From Aurantiochytrium sp. KH105 (Eukaryota; Sar; Bigyra; Thraustochytrida; Thraustochytriidae): a stretch of 64,000 nt of DNA. The stretch is taken from positions 682,001 to 746,000 of the forward strand of contig BGKB01000015.1 in NCBI GenBank assembly GCA_003116975.1, written 5' to 3'. How positions within the stretch are numbered: the stretch's first letter is position 1; the number at the start of each line of letters is the position of its first letter. The notes beneath the pieces were generated by a model. That model was not told the origin of the DNA and ran no database searches. It saw only the letters and a program-made list of their open reading frames with translations. The position numbers and the translations under genes were made by a program. Shown here one piece after another: positions 28,245 to 38,931 of the stretch.

Positions 28245-31200
28245 ATGAAGAAAGTACGCGAGAGCATACGCAGCGTACGCGGCTCCGTCTCCTTTGTCAA
28301 ACCAAAGCGACCCACCCGTGGCGGAGGAACAGCCGGAGGTAGCGGCGGCCATGGACGCGGACAAAGTCGCTTCGTAGGTCTCGAGGGAGATGACCTGCTC
28401 TCCGACGAGGAGAAACTCTTTCGCGGCGTTTCCATGGAGGCCCTTGAGGCCTACGTGGACCGCCTCATCGAGGGAGAGGAGGCCACTGATGTTGAGCTCT
28501 ATGAGTTCCGCGAGAACTTTCGCGTACGTGGCGAGCTCGCGATCTTCATAACGCAGGGAACCACAGTCATGTACCGCGGCACCATCGGCATCTCCACACG
28601 CGTCAATATCTACCTGCCCGGCGTCGGCGACCTCGCCGTCGACACGGAGCTGCTTGCGCCCAAGGCCCGCCACGACTGGACCACCTCCGACCTCCTCGAA
28701 TTCGTCATGAAAGGACACCCCGATGATGGTACTTGCACCGGTGCTGACAGAACCCGCCGTCAAGGTCCTTGTCTCTTCAACTCCGAAGACCTTGGCGACC
28801 CCTACGAGGGCTCCGTCGTCAGCCATATGTACAGCACCAACCTCGTCGACCTCGTGCGTGCCCTGGCCGCCCAGTTTCGTGCACGAGGCCATGACCTCAA
28901 GTACACCCGCGTCTGGCTCAGTCTTTTTGCTGATGTTGGCGTCGAGGGCCGCATGCTCGAACAAGGCGCCATCTTGCCCCGAAGTGGACCCAAACGGAAA
29001 CGAACATTGCGCGAGCGCCTGGCAGAGGCCAACGCCCGTGGCGCCGCTATCGCGGCTGCCGCCAGCAAGATTGTTGGCCCCGCCACAACGGAAGTCGGCG
29101 ACGAGGAAGCTGTCGACTCGGACGATGAGGAATTCGTCGTGAAACCACCCGCCCGCAGAGTCAGCTTCCTGGGCCCGGGACCCAACAGGGGACGCCTTTC
29201 GAAACAGCGACTCTCCAATCGACGCACAAACACAATGCGACTCAGCGTTAACGAGGCCCTCGCGGCTTCCCAACGACGGCTCGACGAGACCACCGAGGCT
29301 GGATCCGACAGTGGCACAGAACAGCGTCGCCGCGCCCAGCTTTTCGATGCCGATCTGCTCGAGGCCTTTCAGCGCTTTCGAGATTGCCTGCTTTACATGG
29401 CGTCCTGGGAGGAGCAGATCGAGGCTCTGCACGACATTGAATTCGTCTGCGAGCTCTACACCATTTCGAATCTCAAGGGTCGTCGCAGCAACCTTGACAT
29501 TGTCATGCCCCGACAAGAGTACGATCGCTACATCATGTTCCTCGCCGACGACTTTGATGGCCTGATGCAGCAACTTTTTGGCGCGGACCAGGCCCGTGCA
29601 CGTGCCGCACTTTCCGTTGCTCGAGCCGAACAGCTTCATATTGAAATCGAAAAACTCGACGGCGGCTTTGAGACCCTCGAGGCCGCCATTCTCATTTGGA
29701 TGCAAGACTGGCTGCTCCGCGATCTCTTGCGCAATATCGATGCCGCGCGGCCAAAGGTAGCCTCCCTCGAGGAGCGTCAAATGTTTGCAGATCTCCTCAG
29801 CGTTGGCGCGCGCATGCTCAACGAGTTCGGGACGATCGACCGCGCCCACGATTTCCTCGAAGAGGCCCTCGAGACCATCAATCACCCGGAAGCCGTCGAG
29901 GAGGCCTCCTCCAAAGCGCCCGCGTCTCTCTCGCAAAAAGCCAAAGCACAGCGCGGTTCAACGCGTCGAGCGCACCCTGATTTCGATGAAAGCTTTTTCC
30001 TCGCGGGTCGCACCATCGGGAATCAACGCGCTCGCATTCAGCACGAGATGGCGCTCGTGCGCCTGGACCTCGGCAAGTACCAAGAAGCTCTGGAAAACGC
30101 CCAGAGTGCCGTTCTTGCGCGCCGCGAGCTCTTTGGCAAACGCACCATTCCTGTCGCGCACAGTCTTCTCGTCCTTGGTCTTGCGCTTGGCTCGGTCGAT
30201 CGCTTTGGGGACATGCTCACCGCCACCATGCAGGCACTGGACATTATTCGCGCGTTTGAAGGTCAAGAGCTTGGCGTACAAACTCTCGTTGCCGACGGTC
30301 TGCGCAATCTTGCAATTGTTCATGTTGCCGAGAACCAGCTCGATCTCGCTCTTTCCGAGTTGCAGCAAGTGCAAACAATGCAACTCCAGCAACTCGGCTA
30401 CCTGCACCCTGCGCTCATGACAACCCAGCTCCAAAAGGCAGCCATTCTCCTTGATCTCGACCTACCTGGTCGCGCCCTCCTGCGCTGTCGCGATGCCGCG
30501 CGTATCGCGCGTCAGCGTCAAATGGCGCAGCATCCCTGCATGGCCAGAGTACACTCTCTCATGGGCCGGGTATGCGTCGCGCAGAAAAAGCTCGAGCCCG
30601 CCGTCGACCGCTTTGACAAAGCCTTGAGTATCATGCAGGCTTCGCTCGACGACCAGCATCCGGAGATTCTCTCCACAAAGTTCTGGATTGCCGAGATGAT
30701 GCGCGACGCCCGGCCCGAAGACGCGCTGGCAGCACATCAAATTATTCTCGAGGCCCGCCAATCGCGCCTCGGAGAGGCCTCTCTCGCCACGGGAGAAAGC
30801 CACCATGCCATCGGGTCGCTCTTGCACCGCCTTGGCGACCCCGAGGCGGCGCGCAAGCACATGCTTGCGGCGCTACGTATTCGCCGCAAATGGCAGCGAT
30901 CGAACCTTCCTCCTCTGAACGCCAGTACTCGTAAGTCGATCATGCCCTGTGTCGCAGAGTCAGTGCTCGAGCTCGCCTACATTGAGGAGACGCTTGAACA
31001 CAACGATGAGGCAGCCTCACTTTATGCAGAACACCTCGAGTTCGCAAGAGACGCCGAGCAGCTCCAGGCTGAGGCCACCACAGCAATTGCCCTGGCGGCA
31101 ATTTGGACCCGGAATGAAGCCTCGCTCGAAGATGCCTTCAAGCTCTTGAATTCTGCGCATGATGTGGCACGCAAAGCGCTGAAGGCCACCATGCACCAGA

Positions 31201-33608
31201 TCGCCGATGCCTCCAAGCGCAAGACATCCCCCGACGGCGCCAGTCTCTCCGTTTTGCAAATTCGCAAAATTGAACAGGGTGACCTTTGCGCCGACGCCCT
31301 CAGCTACACATCGGACGTGCACTTGGCCAAGGGCGAGTTTAAAGAGGCGCTTTCCACCGCCGAGGAGGCCGTCGTCATTCGATCAAAGCTCCACGGCACG
31401 AAAAGCCTCCCCGTCTCGCGTCTTTTGCGCAAGACAACGGATGCACTTCGAGGTCTCAACAGGCTCAAGGACGCGGCCGCTCGCCTCGACAAGATCTATT
31501 CGTTGCAAAAGGCCTGCGAGGATCACGAGTTCCTCGTTGGTGTCCTCATGGACCTTGCTGAACTCTATTTTGACCTCGGCGATTCCACCAAGGCCCTCGC
31601 CCGTCTCCAGGACGCCTTGGCGATCGCGGAGGCCAACTCCCTCTCCCGAGCGAGCATTCTCACTTCTCTTGGTCTCCAGACCGAGGACCCCGAACAGGCT
31701 TTTGAATACTGTGAGGCCACTCTGCGCGCCGTTCGTGACGAGGATGCTGCGGCTGAACGACTATCGACTCGCCGCAAGGATCGTGGCCCGGACGACCGAT
31801 CTCTGGCGCGAATCCAGCTTCGCATCGCCTCGTACTATGTAGATCGCGCTCTCTTTGCAGAGGTCGTCCCGCATGCCGCTTCCGCGCTGGCGAGCTTCAA
31901 AGAGCTGTGGGACAAGAGCCCTCTTGAGGACCTCGTCGACCTGTTTGAGGCAAGCGTCGATCTCGGCTACGCGCACTTTCGCCTCGGCCACCTCGAAGAT
32001 ACCATTCAAGTTCTTCAGCCGGCAATTGACACAATCAAGGGCGCGCATGAGACAAGAGTCGATCTCGTGCTCTGGAGACGGGCCGTTGACACCCTGGCAC
32101 AGGCTTACTTTTCCATGGAGAGCTATGCGGACGCCCTCCCTCTTTTACAAATGGCCGTGGCGCTCCGACTCGAGCAGCGTCAGCGCAAGGACGCAGAGCC
32201 ATTTCTTCAGGACACCGCTACCGCGGCGCAAGCCTTGGGCCAGATCGACGACTTTGCGCAAGCTTTGCGTGAGCTGGTGACTGGCTACAAGGAGGAAGGC
32301 CGCCATCTCGTCTTGGCGCAAACCCTTGTCCGTCTGGGTCATTGCCTTTTCGACGATGTAGGCGATGTCGATGCGGGCTTTGACTCGGCGATGAACGCAG
32401 TCGCCGAGTTTGAAGCCTACAAGACCTCTGCGGGCGGTGACCTCGACGAGAGCTTTTATCAAGATTACGTGCAGGCATTGCTACTGGTCATTAGCGTTCT
32501 CGAGGACCGCTGTAAATACCCTGAGGCATCTTCTGCTTCACAAGAGGAGTTGCGTCAGTACCAGCACAAATTTCTCGCTATCGTGACGAAGAACCCGGCG
32601 ATGATGCAGGGCGTCGCATCCGCTTCGACCCAGCTTTCCTACGTTGAGTATGTACTTGAAAGCCGCAACGCCAACGCCTGGACACGCCCTCTCGTCGAAG
32701 AGGCGCTCACCTTTTGCGAATCCGCAATTGCCACTTTTGAGGCCACAGGAGCGCACGAGCCCGCCGCTCGCGCTCATTCGCATGCTGCTCATGTTGCTCT
32801 CTTGGGCAGTGAATTCATGCAGGACGCACCAGCTTTGAAGGAGCGCGCGGGCAAGCATTTGTCTCGCTCTCTCAAACTCATTGATGCCCTCCACGAGGAA
32901 GTTGACGACGAGAGTGAAGAGGAAGTCCCAGACGAGCAGCTTTCATCGATGATCAAACTCGAGCGCTTTGTCCTTGGTCGCTTGGCATATCTTGCACGCG
33001 AGAAGCACCATTGGAAGGAGGTCCTCGAGCTGCTTGAGCGCGCGGCAACTCTCGCTGAGCTGGAAATTGACGAGCTGGAGATTCAAGCCGAGGCGCTCGT
33101 AGAGCTTGGCCAATATGAGGACGCTCTTGTTGTTCTCGACCCCCTGCTGCAACAAACGCGCAAAGCAGGCGGGCGAACATCTCTCATTGCACGCATGCTT
33201 CGACTCGTTGCCACCTCGTTGGAACAACTCGAACGCCTCGAGTCAGACTTTGACCATTACCTTGGTTTGCCAACTACCAAAAAGAGACCGGGAACTTCAC
33301 CTTCACCTGAGCATGATGAAGAAGAGGCGAGCGAGTCTGAACAAGGAGAAGCGGAAGTTGACAATGAGGTCGGCGAGAACCAGACCAAACAAGATGGCTC
33401 GAAGGGTGATCAGGTGCAGGGAAGTGTCCTTGCATCGACTTCCTCCGTTCCCCAAGCTTCTTCACACAAGAGTGAGGATCTCGGCATTGACAGTTCGGTT
33501 TGCGAGGAAGACGCCGCATCCACTTCACAGACTTCGCACCTCTCGCAAAAGCGCCGAGTATCGAGTGGCAGACTTCGTCCGATGCGCAACTCCATCGCAT
33601 CTTCGTAA
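28245..33608 (+). CDS. Large TPR (kinesin-light-chain-like) repeat protein
   Basis: A 1787-residue intronless protein counted from the ATG at 28245; upstream codons are in frame but begin from TTG. The first 80 residues are basic and Gly-rich. Residues about 190-230 (VVSHMYSTNLVDLVRALAAQ, then YTRVWLSLFADVG) resemble a degenerate copy of the SH.W...DLV..L....W.D.F module often found in front of TPRs in stramenopile proteins. From about residue 590 to 1690 there are repeated 42-residue TPR pairs of the kinesin-light-chain/NPHP3 type (for example LGKYQEALENAQSAVLARRE). The C-terminus is acidic, Ser-rich and then basic (QKRRVSSGRLRP). It is probably a cytoplasmic scaffold binding peptide cargos; partners are unknown. 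A kinesin motor gene follows 728 bp downstream in the same orientation, which is suggestive only. Confidence 0.85.
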   Translation: MKKVRESIRSVRGSVSFVKPKRPTRGGGTAGGSGGHGRGQSRFVGLEGDDLLSDEEKLFRGVSMEALEAYVDRLIEGEEATDVELYEFRENFRVRGELAIFITQGTTVMYRGTIGISTRVNIYLPGVGDLAVDTELLAPKARHDWTTSDLLEFVMKGHPDDGTCTGADRTRRQGPCLFNSEDLGDPYEGSVVSHMYSTNLVDLVRALAAQFRARGHDLKYTRVWLSLFADVGVEGRMLEQGAILPRSGPKRKRTLRERLAEANARGAAIAAAASKIVGPATTEVGDEEAVDSDDEEFVVKPPARRVSFLGPGPNRGRLSKQRLSNRRTNTMRLSVNEALAASQRRLDETTEAGSDSGTEQRRRAQLFDADLLEAFQRFRDCLLYMASWEEQIEALHDIEFVCELYTISNLKGRRSNLDIVMPRQEYDRYIMFLADDFDGLMQQLFGADQARARAALSVARAEQLHIEIEKLDGGFETLEAAILIWMQDWLLRDLLRNIDAARPKVASLEERQMFADLLSVGARMLNEFGTIDRAHDFLEEALETINHPEAVEEASSKAPASLSQKAKAQRGSTRRAHPDFDESFFLAGRTIGNQRARIQHEMALVRLDLGKYQEALENAQSAVLARRELFGKRTIPVAHSLLVLGLALGSVDRFGDMLTATMQALDIIRAFEGQELGVQTLVADGLRNLAIVHVAENQLDLALSELQQVQTMQLQQLGYLHPALMTTQLQKAAILLDLDLPGRALLRCRDAARIARQRQMAQHPCMARVHSLMGRVCVAQKKLEPAVDRFDKALSIMQASLDDQHPEILSTKFWIAEMMRDARPEDALAAHQIILEARQSRLGEASLATGESHHAIGSLLHRLGDPEAARKHMLAALRIRRKWQRSNLPPLNASTRKSIMPCVAESVLELAYIEETLEHNDEAASLYAEHLEFARDAEQLQAEATTAIALAAIWTRNEASLEDAFKLLNSAHDVARKALKATMHQIADASKRKTSPDGASLSVLQIRKIEQGDLCADALSYTSDVHLAKGEFKEALSTAEEAVVIRSKLHGTKSLPVSRLLRKTTDALRGLNRLKDAAARLDKIYSLQKACEDHEFLVGVLMDLAELYFDLGDSTKALARLQDALAIAEANSLSRASILTSLGLQTEDPEQAFEYCEATLRAVRDEDAAAERLSTRRKDRGPDDRSLARIQLRIASYYVDRALFAEVVPHAASALASFKELWDKSPLEDLVDLFEASVDLGYAHFRLGHLEDTIQVLQPAIDTIKGAHETRVDLVLWRRAVDTLAQAYFSMESYADALPLLQMAVALRLEQRQRKDAEPFLQDTATAAQALGQIDDFAQALRELVTGYKEEGRHLVLAQTLVRLGHCLFDDVGDVDAGFDSAMNAVAEFEAYKTSAGGDLDESFYQDYVQALLLVISVLEDRCKYPEASSASQEELRQYQHKFLAIVTKNPAMMQGVASASTQLSYVEYVLESRNANAWTRPLVEEALTFCESAIATFEATGAHEPAARAHSHAAHVALLGSEFMQDAPALKERAGKHLSRSLKLIDALHEEVDDESEEEVPDEQLSSMIKLERFVLGRLAYLAREKHHWKEVLELLERAATLAELEIDELEIQAEALVELGQYEDALVVLDPLLQQTRKAGGRTSLIARMLRLVATSLEQLERLESDFDHYLGLPTTKKRPGTSPSPEHDEEEASESEQGEAEVDNEVGENQTKQDGSKGDQVQGSVLASTSSVPQASSHKSEDLGIDSSVCEEDAASTSQTSHLSQKRRVSSGRLRPMRNSIASS

Positions 33609-34336
33609 TTTACACGGGGCTTGATTGATCCTATTGCGGGCAAAAGATTGTTTCACAGGGTTCCATCTTTTTCTTTCCATTCACATTTATACTATGACCC
33701 AATAAGTTACTCGTTTGTTTTGTTGGCTCGTCTTTTGCAGCTGTTTCGCTTCGGCAGCAGAATCGCCTTTTGATACCGCCGCAATCGTATCACATTCGTC
33801 AATGTCTGATGTCTCGCTCCAGCGACAATGAATGGTCTTTCTATACCTGCCAAGGATGACGGAACTCAAGGTCGCTCTTGCTCAAAGAAACCGACCGTTT
33901 GACGGTATACAACAGCTTTCGTCTGAAGGAGAAGAAAACCAAATGAATAACTGTATAAATAAATAAAAAAACACACACAAAAGAAAAACGATGGTGGGAC
34001 TCGCTAGCCATTATAGGACCAGCTGAGTGTTGTTGTCCCGTCGAACGGACACATGAATGACGATGATGCAGCGGGCAGCGGCGGCCTGAGGTTGGCCCAC
34101 GGACAACTCGACGGTGAGCAAAATTTGTAAAGGTGGAGACTGAGGGCCAGGGACGGGGCCGGCGCGGCGCGGCGCAGCGCAGCGAAGCGAAGGGTGAAGC
34201 CAAAGCTGAAGTTAGAGTAGTAGAGGGTGCGTGACGCGACCGCTTCGCTTTAGTTTCCGCTTTAGTTTCCGTCTCCCCAACCCGCCAGAGCGCGCCAACG
34301 CACAAGGGGGTCTAGGCTCGTGGCGAGACAGAGACA
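33609..34336. other. Spacer between the TPR gene and the kinesin gene
   Basis: It holds the TPR gene 3' flank (A-rich near 33945-33990) and the kinesin promoter. The latter has pentamer-like GGCGC/GCAGC/GAAGC runs (34160-34195) and two copies of CGCTTTAGTTTCCG (34244-34272). No gene is seen. Confidence 0.55.
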
Positions 34337-36454
34337 ATGGCGACGCCAGCGTCGGAAGACAATGTCAACGTGCGCGTTGCCGTTCGCGCGAGGCCGCTCA
34401 ACTCGCGCGAGCGCACGCTGGGCTGTAGCGAGTGCGTTTCAATGGAAGGCAAAATCACCAAGATCTGGGACGAGAACGGCAAGGAGAAACTCTTTCCTTT
34501 CGACCATTCGTACTGGTACGACACATCGCAAAAGCAAGTCTATGAAGAACTAGCGCGGCCGATCGTGACAGCTGCCATTGATGGCTTCAACGGCGTAATC
34601 TTTGCCTATGGACAAACGGGATCAGGAAAAACGCACACGATGCAGGGCAGCGGGGATGATATCGGTATTGTGCCCATGCTAAACCGCGAAATCTTCGACC
34701 TCTTGGCCGCCAAGACCGAGGCCGATGGAGGCGAGTCGCTCGTGACGGCCTCGTATCTCGAAATTTATAACGAGGTAATTCGCGATCTCCTGAACCCTAG
34801 CGACAAGCAACTCAAGATTCGCGAGCATCCCAAATTAGGAATTTATGTGGAACACCTTGCCGAGCTGGTCGTGGAAAACGCCGAGGGCATTGCAAAGCTG
34901 CTAGACCAGGGAAACGCCGTCAAGCAAGTGGCTGCTACGCAAATGAACGAGCGTTCCTCTCGGTCGCATTGCTGCTTTATCGTGACCATCAAGCAGCGCA
35001 AAGTAGAGGAAATTGAAAACGGTGACGAAAAGATAACGCGTGAGACGACGTTGAACGCGAGCATCAATCTCGTTGATCTGGCGGGATCTGAGCGTGCTGC
35101 AAAAACAGGTGCCGCGGGGTCTCGGTTAAAAGAGGGTGCCGCAATCAACCTGAGTCTGTCGACGCTGGGCCAAGTCATTAACATGCTCGCCGAGGGTGGT
35201 AAAGGTCACATTCCGTACCGAAATTCCAAGTTGACTCGCGTGCTCCAGCAGGCCTTGGGTGGAAACGCGCGAACGGTCATGGTGGCGGCGATCAGCCCTG
35301 CAGATAACAACTATGGCGAAACCTTGTCAACCCTGCAGTACGCATCGCGAGCGAGCAAGATTCAGAACAAGACGGTTCGTAACGAGGACGTCAGCCAGCG
35401 CATGATTCGCGAGCTTCGTGAGGAGGTGGAGCGTCTCCGAGCACAAATGGCTGAGCTGGAACGAAATCGCGTCGCCGATCCCTCGAGCCTGCTGGCCGCT
35501 GGAGATTTAAGCCCGCGTGCAGCGGACGCCGAGGACGAGCAAATGCGAGAGATGCGAGAAAAGATCGCCATGCTCGAGGAGACCAAAAAGAGACAATGGG
35601 ACGAGGTGCAAAAACTCTCGGCAGCCTTTGAAGAGGAACGCGACAAGACACTCAAGAACGAAAATGTGGTTCGTGACATTATGCAAAACGTAAAGGACGA
35701 AAAGGTGGCGCTCATGAAGCGTCTGCGCGAGCTTGATACGGAGAAAGCAGGTCTTTCCAAAGCACTCAAACAGACCAAGGCCGAGTACAACGAGACCAAA
35801 TCAGCGCTTGAAAAGGACATGGCCGAGTATCAGGCGACGATGGCGACGCCCGAGGCGGAGCGGGACGAGGCGCGCATCCAAGAGCTCTTCGCTGCGATTG
35901 AGGAGAATCGCGATCGACTTATCGCGCAGCGCACGGACATCAAAGACATGAAAGAGCGCCTCCGGTGCAATCAGGAAGAGCAGCTCGAGCAAAAGGCCGA
36001 GCTCGAGGCACAGACTCGCATTCTTGAGGAGGATGCCGAACTGCGCAAGGCCATTCAAGACGAGGAAAAGGCTAAGCTGCGCGAGGAATTCTCTGAGAGC
36101 GCGCACGTTATGTCCGAGATTGCAAATATTGAGGCTTCGTATCAGCGCAAGCTGAACGCGGCACGAACGCGAGACGCAGAGATGCGAGAACGCATTTGGG
36201 AGTTCGAGGCGCAAGTCGTCGATCTTGAGAGCGACAACTCTGTATTGCGAGCCGAGCTTTCGCGCCTTCGTGCCGAGTTGGACTCGGTACAGAGCGCACG
36301 CAAGCGAGACGCTGAGCGTGCCAAAGCGCGCGAGGACGCGCTTGTCAAGCAGCTCGTACAGGCTTTTGAACTCGATCGTGGTCGCCTCGTTCTCGCGTTG
36401 GAGCAGGTCACCAAGGATTGCGTACATTTGGCCTCTTTGCACGGACGTACCTGA
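34337..36454 (+). CDS. Kinesin motor protein (kinesin-3-like head, coiled-coil tail)
   Basis: A 705-residue microtubule motor with an N-terminal head (about 8-345). It has the P-loop GQTGSGKT (92-99), switch I NERSSRSH (204-211), switch II DLAGSE (247-252) and the microtubule-binding HIPYRNSKLTRVLQQALGGN. The neck that follows (VRNEDVSQRMIRELREEVERL) resembles kinesin-3 necks. The rest (about 350-690) is nearly continuous coiled coil rich in Glu, Lys and Arg. The FHA, PH or other tail domains of long kinesin-3 proteins are absent, so cargo binding is unknown. Every ATPase motif is intact. The start ATG (GACAATGG) is the first in frame. It lies downstream of a TPR gene resembling kinesin light chains, but kinesin-3 motors normally do not use light chains. 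Confidence 0.94.
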   Translation: MATPASEDNVNVRVAVRARPLNSRERTLGCSECVSMEGKITKIWDENGKEKLFPFDHSYWYDTSQKQVYEELARPIVTAAIDGFNGVIFAYGQTGSGKTHTMQGSGDDIGIVPMLNREIFDLLAAKTEADGGESLVTASYLEIYNEVIRDLLNPSDKQLKIREHPKLGIYVEHLAELVVENAEGIAKLLDQGNAVKQVAATQMNERSSRSHCCFIVTIKQRKVEEIENGDEKITRETTLNASINLVDLAGSERAAKTGAAGSRLKEGAAINLSLSTLGQVINMLAEGGKGHIPYRNSKLTRVLQQALGGNARTVMVAAISPADNNYGETLSTLQYASRASKIQNKTVRNEDVSQRMIRELREEVERLRAQMAELERNRVADPSSLLAAGDLSPRAADAEDEQMREMREKIAMLEETKKRQWDEVQKLSAAFEEERDKTLKNENVVRDIMQNVKDEKVALMKRLRELDTEKAGLSKALKQTKAEYNETKSALEKDMAEYQATMATPEAERDEARIQELFAAIEENRDRLIAQRTDIKDMKERLRCNQEEQLEQKAELEAQTRILEEDAELRKAIQDEEKAKLREEFSESAHVMSEIANIEASYQRKLNAARTRDAEMRERIWEFEAQVVDLESDNSVLRAELSRLRAELDSVQSARKRDAERAKAREDALVKQLVQAFELDRGRLVLALEQVTKDCVHLASLHGRT

Positions 36455-37274
36455 CTCACAGCACCTTTATACTAATGTATTCTTTCGCTTGGACGTTTTT
36501 TTGCGCGATTTGCACGCTGTAAGCAAGCGCACTTTACGTTTCAACTTGCACAAATGGACACGAGCAAACAACCATGCCGGTCTGAGCAAGACGAGCGCTC
36601 TACGCTCACAGATACACTCTCACTCGATTGTGTTTGCCCTTTATTTCTTGGCCTCTTCGGATCGGTGAGCGTGCGTCTGTCGAATCATATTTTCTGTTAT
36701 GTCGTGTCGAATAGAGAAGGATTGAAAGAGGGTTCATCTTTTTTCTTTTTTTCTTTTTTGGATAAGAGTGTTACTTTTCGGAGAATATCGAAACGCAGAA
36801 CAAATGATCTTCATACTGAAAACATCATCAGCTCTGCGGGATGGGGAAGGGATGTTTTGCAGAGGCAGGAAAAGAATACGCGGCATGGCATCCCCGACGG
36901 AAAAGAGTAAAAGAGGTATGTTTTGGCGGTGGTAATGATGTTGCTGTTGTTGTTGTTGTTGATGATGATGATGATGGGTGTGGGAGGTGATTGTCACAGA
37001 CGTGGACGATTTACGATGAGGCGATAAGAAAGAGTTGAGGTGAAGAAAGAAACAGCGGAGCTGTAGAATTCGATTCGATCTTGCCGCTTCAAAGCGCGAA
37101 CAGAAAAAGCCCGCCAATCAGCCAGTCAGTCGGTCATTTGATTCAAGTGAAAAGGTCGACGAGCTAGCGAGCGAAGCGAAGCTACGTGCTTGCGATCGTC
37201 CAACTTCCTCCACGCGGCGGCGGGCGGGCCAACCAGATCGCCGCCGGCCCTTCAGGCACGCGCCGGTGGCGCTA
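36455..37274. other. Convergent 3' spacer between kinesin and eIF3e genes
   Basis: AT-richer DNA between two convergent genes. It contains a T-rich tract (36741-36760) and TTG and ATG triplet repeats (36945-36976). I see no gene. Confidence 0.6.
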
Positions 37275-38735
37275 CTACTGCTGCTGCTCCTTCTGGTTTG
37301 CCAGCTGCTGCACCTCATTGGTGAGCTGGAAGGTGCGGTAGGCCAGGTCCTTGGTCTTGTCAATAACCATCTGGTGGATCTCCGGAACATGAGAGCTCAT
37401 GACGATGCAATGCTGCTCGGAGTCGAGCTTGGCGTCGAGCTTGATGTCGCGAATAAGGTCGACAATCCACTGCTCAGAATCCATGGAGGCATCGAGGTCG
37501 ATGCTGGAAGCGAGCGTGTTGGTGTCGAGCTTGGTGTGAATGCGGCAGACAGACTCGATGATGGCGAGACGGGCGGCGTCGACGAACTGCTGCGCAAAGG
37601 GGTGGAGGAAGAAGTCGCTCTGGAGGACGGGAATAGATTCCTTGAGGCAGGCGTTGGCCTTTTCAAAGTCGTATTCGATGTAGAGCGCCGTGATAAAGCG
37701 GGTGATGGGATCGCTAAACTCGTAGGCCTCCTGCTGCACGACGTTGATGAGCCAGCCCTTGTACTTGCGGCTCTTCTTGGCAGTGCAGACCATGGCGACG
37801 CAGACATAGCGCAGCAGCCAGGGGCAGTTGGTCTGCATGGCGTTGAGGTGCTTCTGGCCCATGAAAAAGTCGAGCATCTGCAGAAGCAGGTATTCCGGCA
37901 ATTCCTCGGCCGGCGGGTACTCGGAGCCGACGTCCGGGGTGTCCTCCTCGTCGGCCTCGACCGGGTTCTTGAAGAAAATAAAGAGACTCCAGGTGAGAAG
38001 CCATGATCGGAAGGCCAACAACTCGAGGTGCTGGGTGGCCGTGAGGTCCTGGGCGCCGGCGGCGCCCTGGGTGTCGGCCGAAGAGTCGATGTGGGTCTGC
38101 AGGGCGAGGAGGTCCTTGAGCGCGGTCACGACGCTCTCGCGCGTGCTCAGCGTGAGCATCTCACCGCACAGCTTGCCCCAGAGGGCCTTGATGGCCAGCT
38201 CGTGCTCGCCGGCGAGCTCGCGAAAGTACGAGAGCACGTAGACGGATCCCTGGTAGTTGCCGACCTCGTAGAGGACCTTGCCGTAGCTGTAAAAGGCGTC
38301 GACCATCTCCTCCGTGACGCCCATCTCGTCGCGCAGGTACTGGAGGTTGAAGTTGCCGGCCGAAACGAGCTCCTGGAGCGCCTCCTCATCGCGGAGGATG
38401 CGGAGGAGCTCTCCGCAGCCCTCCTCGAGCTCGTCTATCAACTGAACGGTCTCGTCGTGCTTGACCTTCATGTCCTCGGCTGCTTCTGCGCTGGCCTCGG
38501 GGTTCTCCTCGGCCACCTCCAGATAGTAGTCAGACATGCGCGTCGCGCTCAGATACTGCAGGGTCGCCTCCACGAGCTCGACCTTGTCGTAAAAGTCCTG
38601 CTCCTGCAGCCACACGATGATGGGGAACAGCATGTGCAGGTCCATGTTGCCCGCCAGCTTGGCCGTCAGGTCATACCGCACGCGCGGGTCTTCGTTGGCC
38701 GCCACGGCGGCATCCTCTCCCGACTGGCTCGCCAT
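37275..38735 (-). CDS. EIF3E: Eukaryotic translation initiation factor 3 subunit E (INT6)
   Basis: A 486-residue subunit of the eIF3 complex, which bridges the 40S ribosome, mRNA and eIF4G. The N-terminal domain starts with YDLTAKLAGNMDLHMLFPII, a strong eIF3e signature. A helical-repeat region follows and then the PCI domain (about 290-460), with RKYKGWLINVVQQEAYEFSD and YIEYDFEKANACLKES. A winged-helix part (IDLDASMDSEQWIVDLIRD) precedes a Gln-rich C-terminal coil. The ATG at 38733-38735 is chosen because it begins MASQSGED; upstream codons are open but only encode Arg/Ala-rich low complexity. The length matches animal and plant orthologues. The promoter region carries four CGCAAGTG motifs shared with the RPL22 upstream region. 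Confidence 0.96.
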   Translation of the reverse strand: MASQSGEDAAVAANEDPRVRYDLTAKLAGNMDLHMLFPIIVWLQEQDFYDKVELVEATLQYLSATRMSDYYLEVAEENPEASAEAAEDMKVKHDETVQLIDELEEGCGELLRILRDEEALQELVSAGNFNLQYLRDEMGVTEEMVDAFYSYGKVLYEVGNYQGSVYVLSYFRELAGEHELAIKALWGKLCGEMLTLSTRESVVTALKDLLALQTHIDSSADTQGAAGAQDLTATQHLELLAFRSWLLTWSLFIFFKNPVEADEEDTPDVGSEYPPAEELPEYLLLQMLDFFMGQKHLNAMQTNCPWLLRYVCVAMVCTAKKSRKYKGWLINVVQQEAYEFSDPITRFITALYIEYDFEKANACLKESIPVLQSDFFLHPFAQQFVDAARLAIIESVCRIHTKLDTNTLASSIDLDASMDSEQWIVDLIRDIKLDAKLDSEQHCIVMSSHVPEIHQMVIDKTKDLAYRTFQLTNEVQQLANQKEQQQ

Positions 38736-38931
38736 GATGCTCGCCGCTCGCTCGCCCGCGCTCCGCTCTCGCCCGCGCTCCGCTGCCTGGCGCGCACGCT
38801 CCGCCGCTCGCCGCCCGCCGCTCGCTGCCGCTCTGCCGCGCCCGCTCGCCTCGCCGCCCGTGCTCGCGCGCGTCGTGCGTGCGCTGCTGCCCTCTTTGCC
38901 GCCGCGCGATCCACCACCACCCACCCGCCGC

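Noticed and set aside
27837-29936. Long minus-strand open frame (699 codons) across the start of the TPR gene
   Set aside because: It is antisense to the well-supported TPR protein, and its translation mirrors that gene's codon bias without recognisable domains.
28245-36454. Operon-like unit of light chain plus heavy chain kinesin
   Set aside because: The motor has a kinesin-3-like neck and no light-chain-binding heptads that I can see, and 728 bp with its own leader separates the genes.
36554-36910. 118-codon open frame after the kinesin gene
   Set aside because: It crosses a T-rich tract giving poly-Phe and has no recognisable features.
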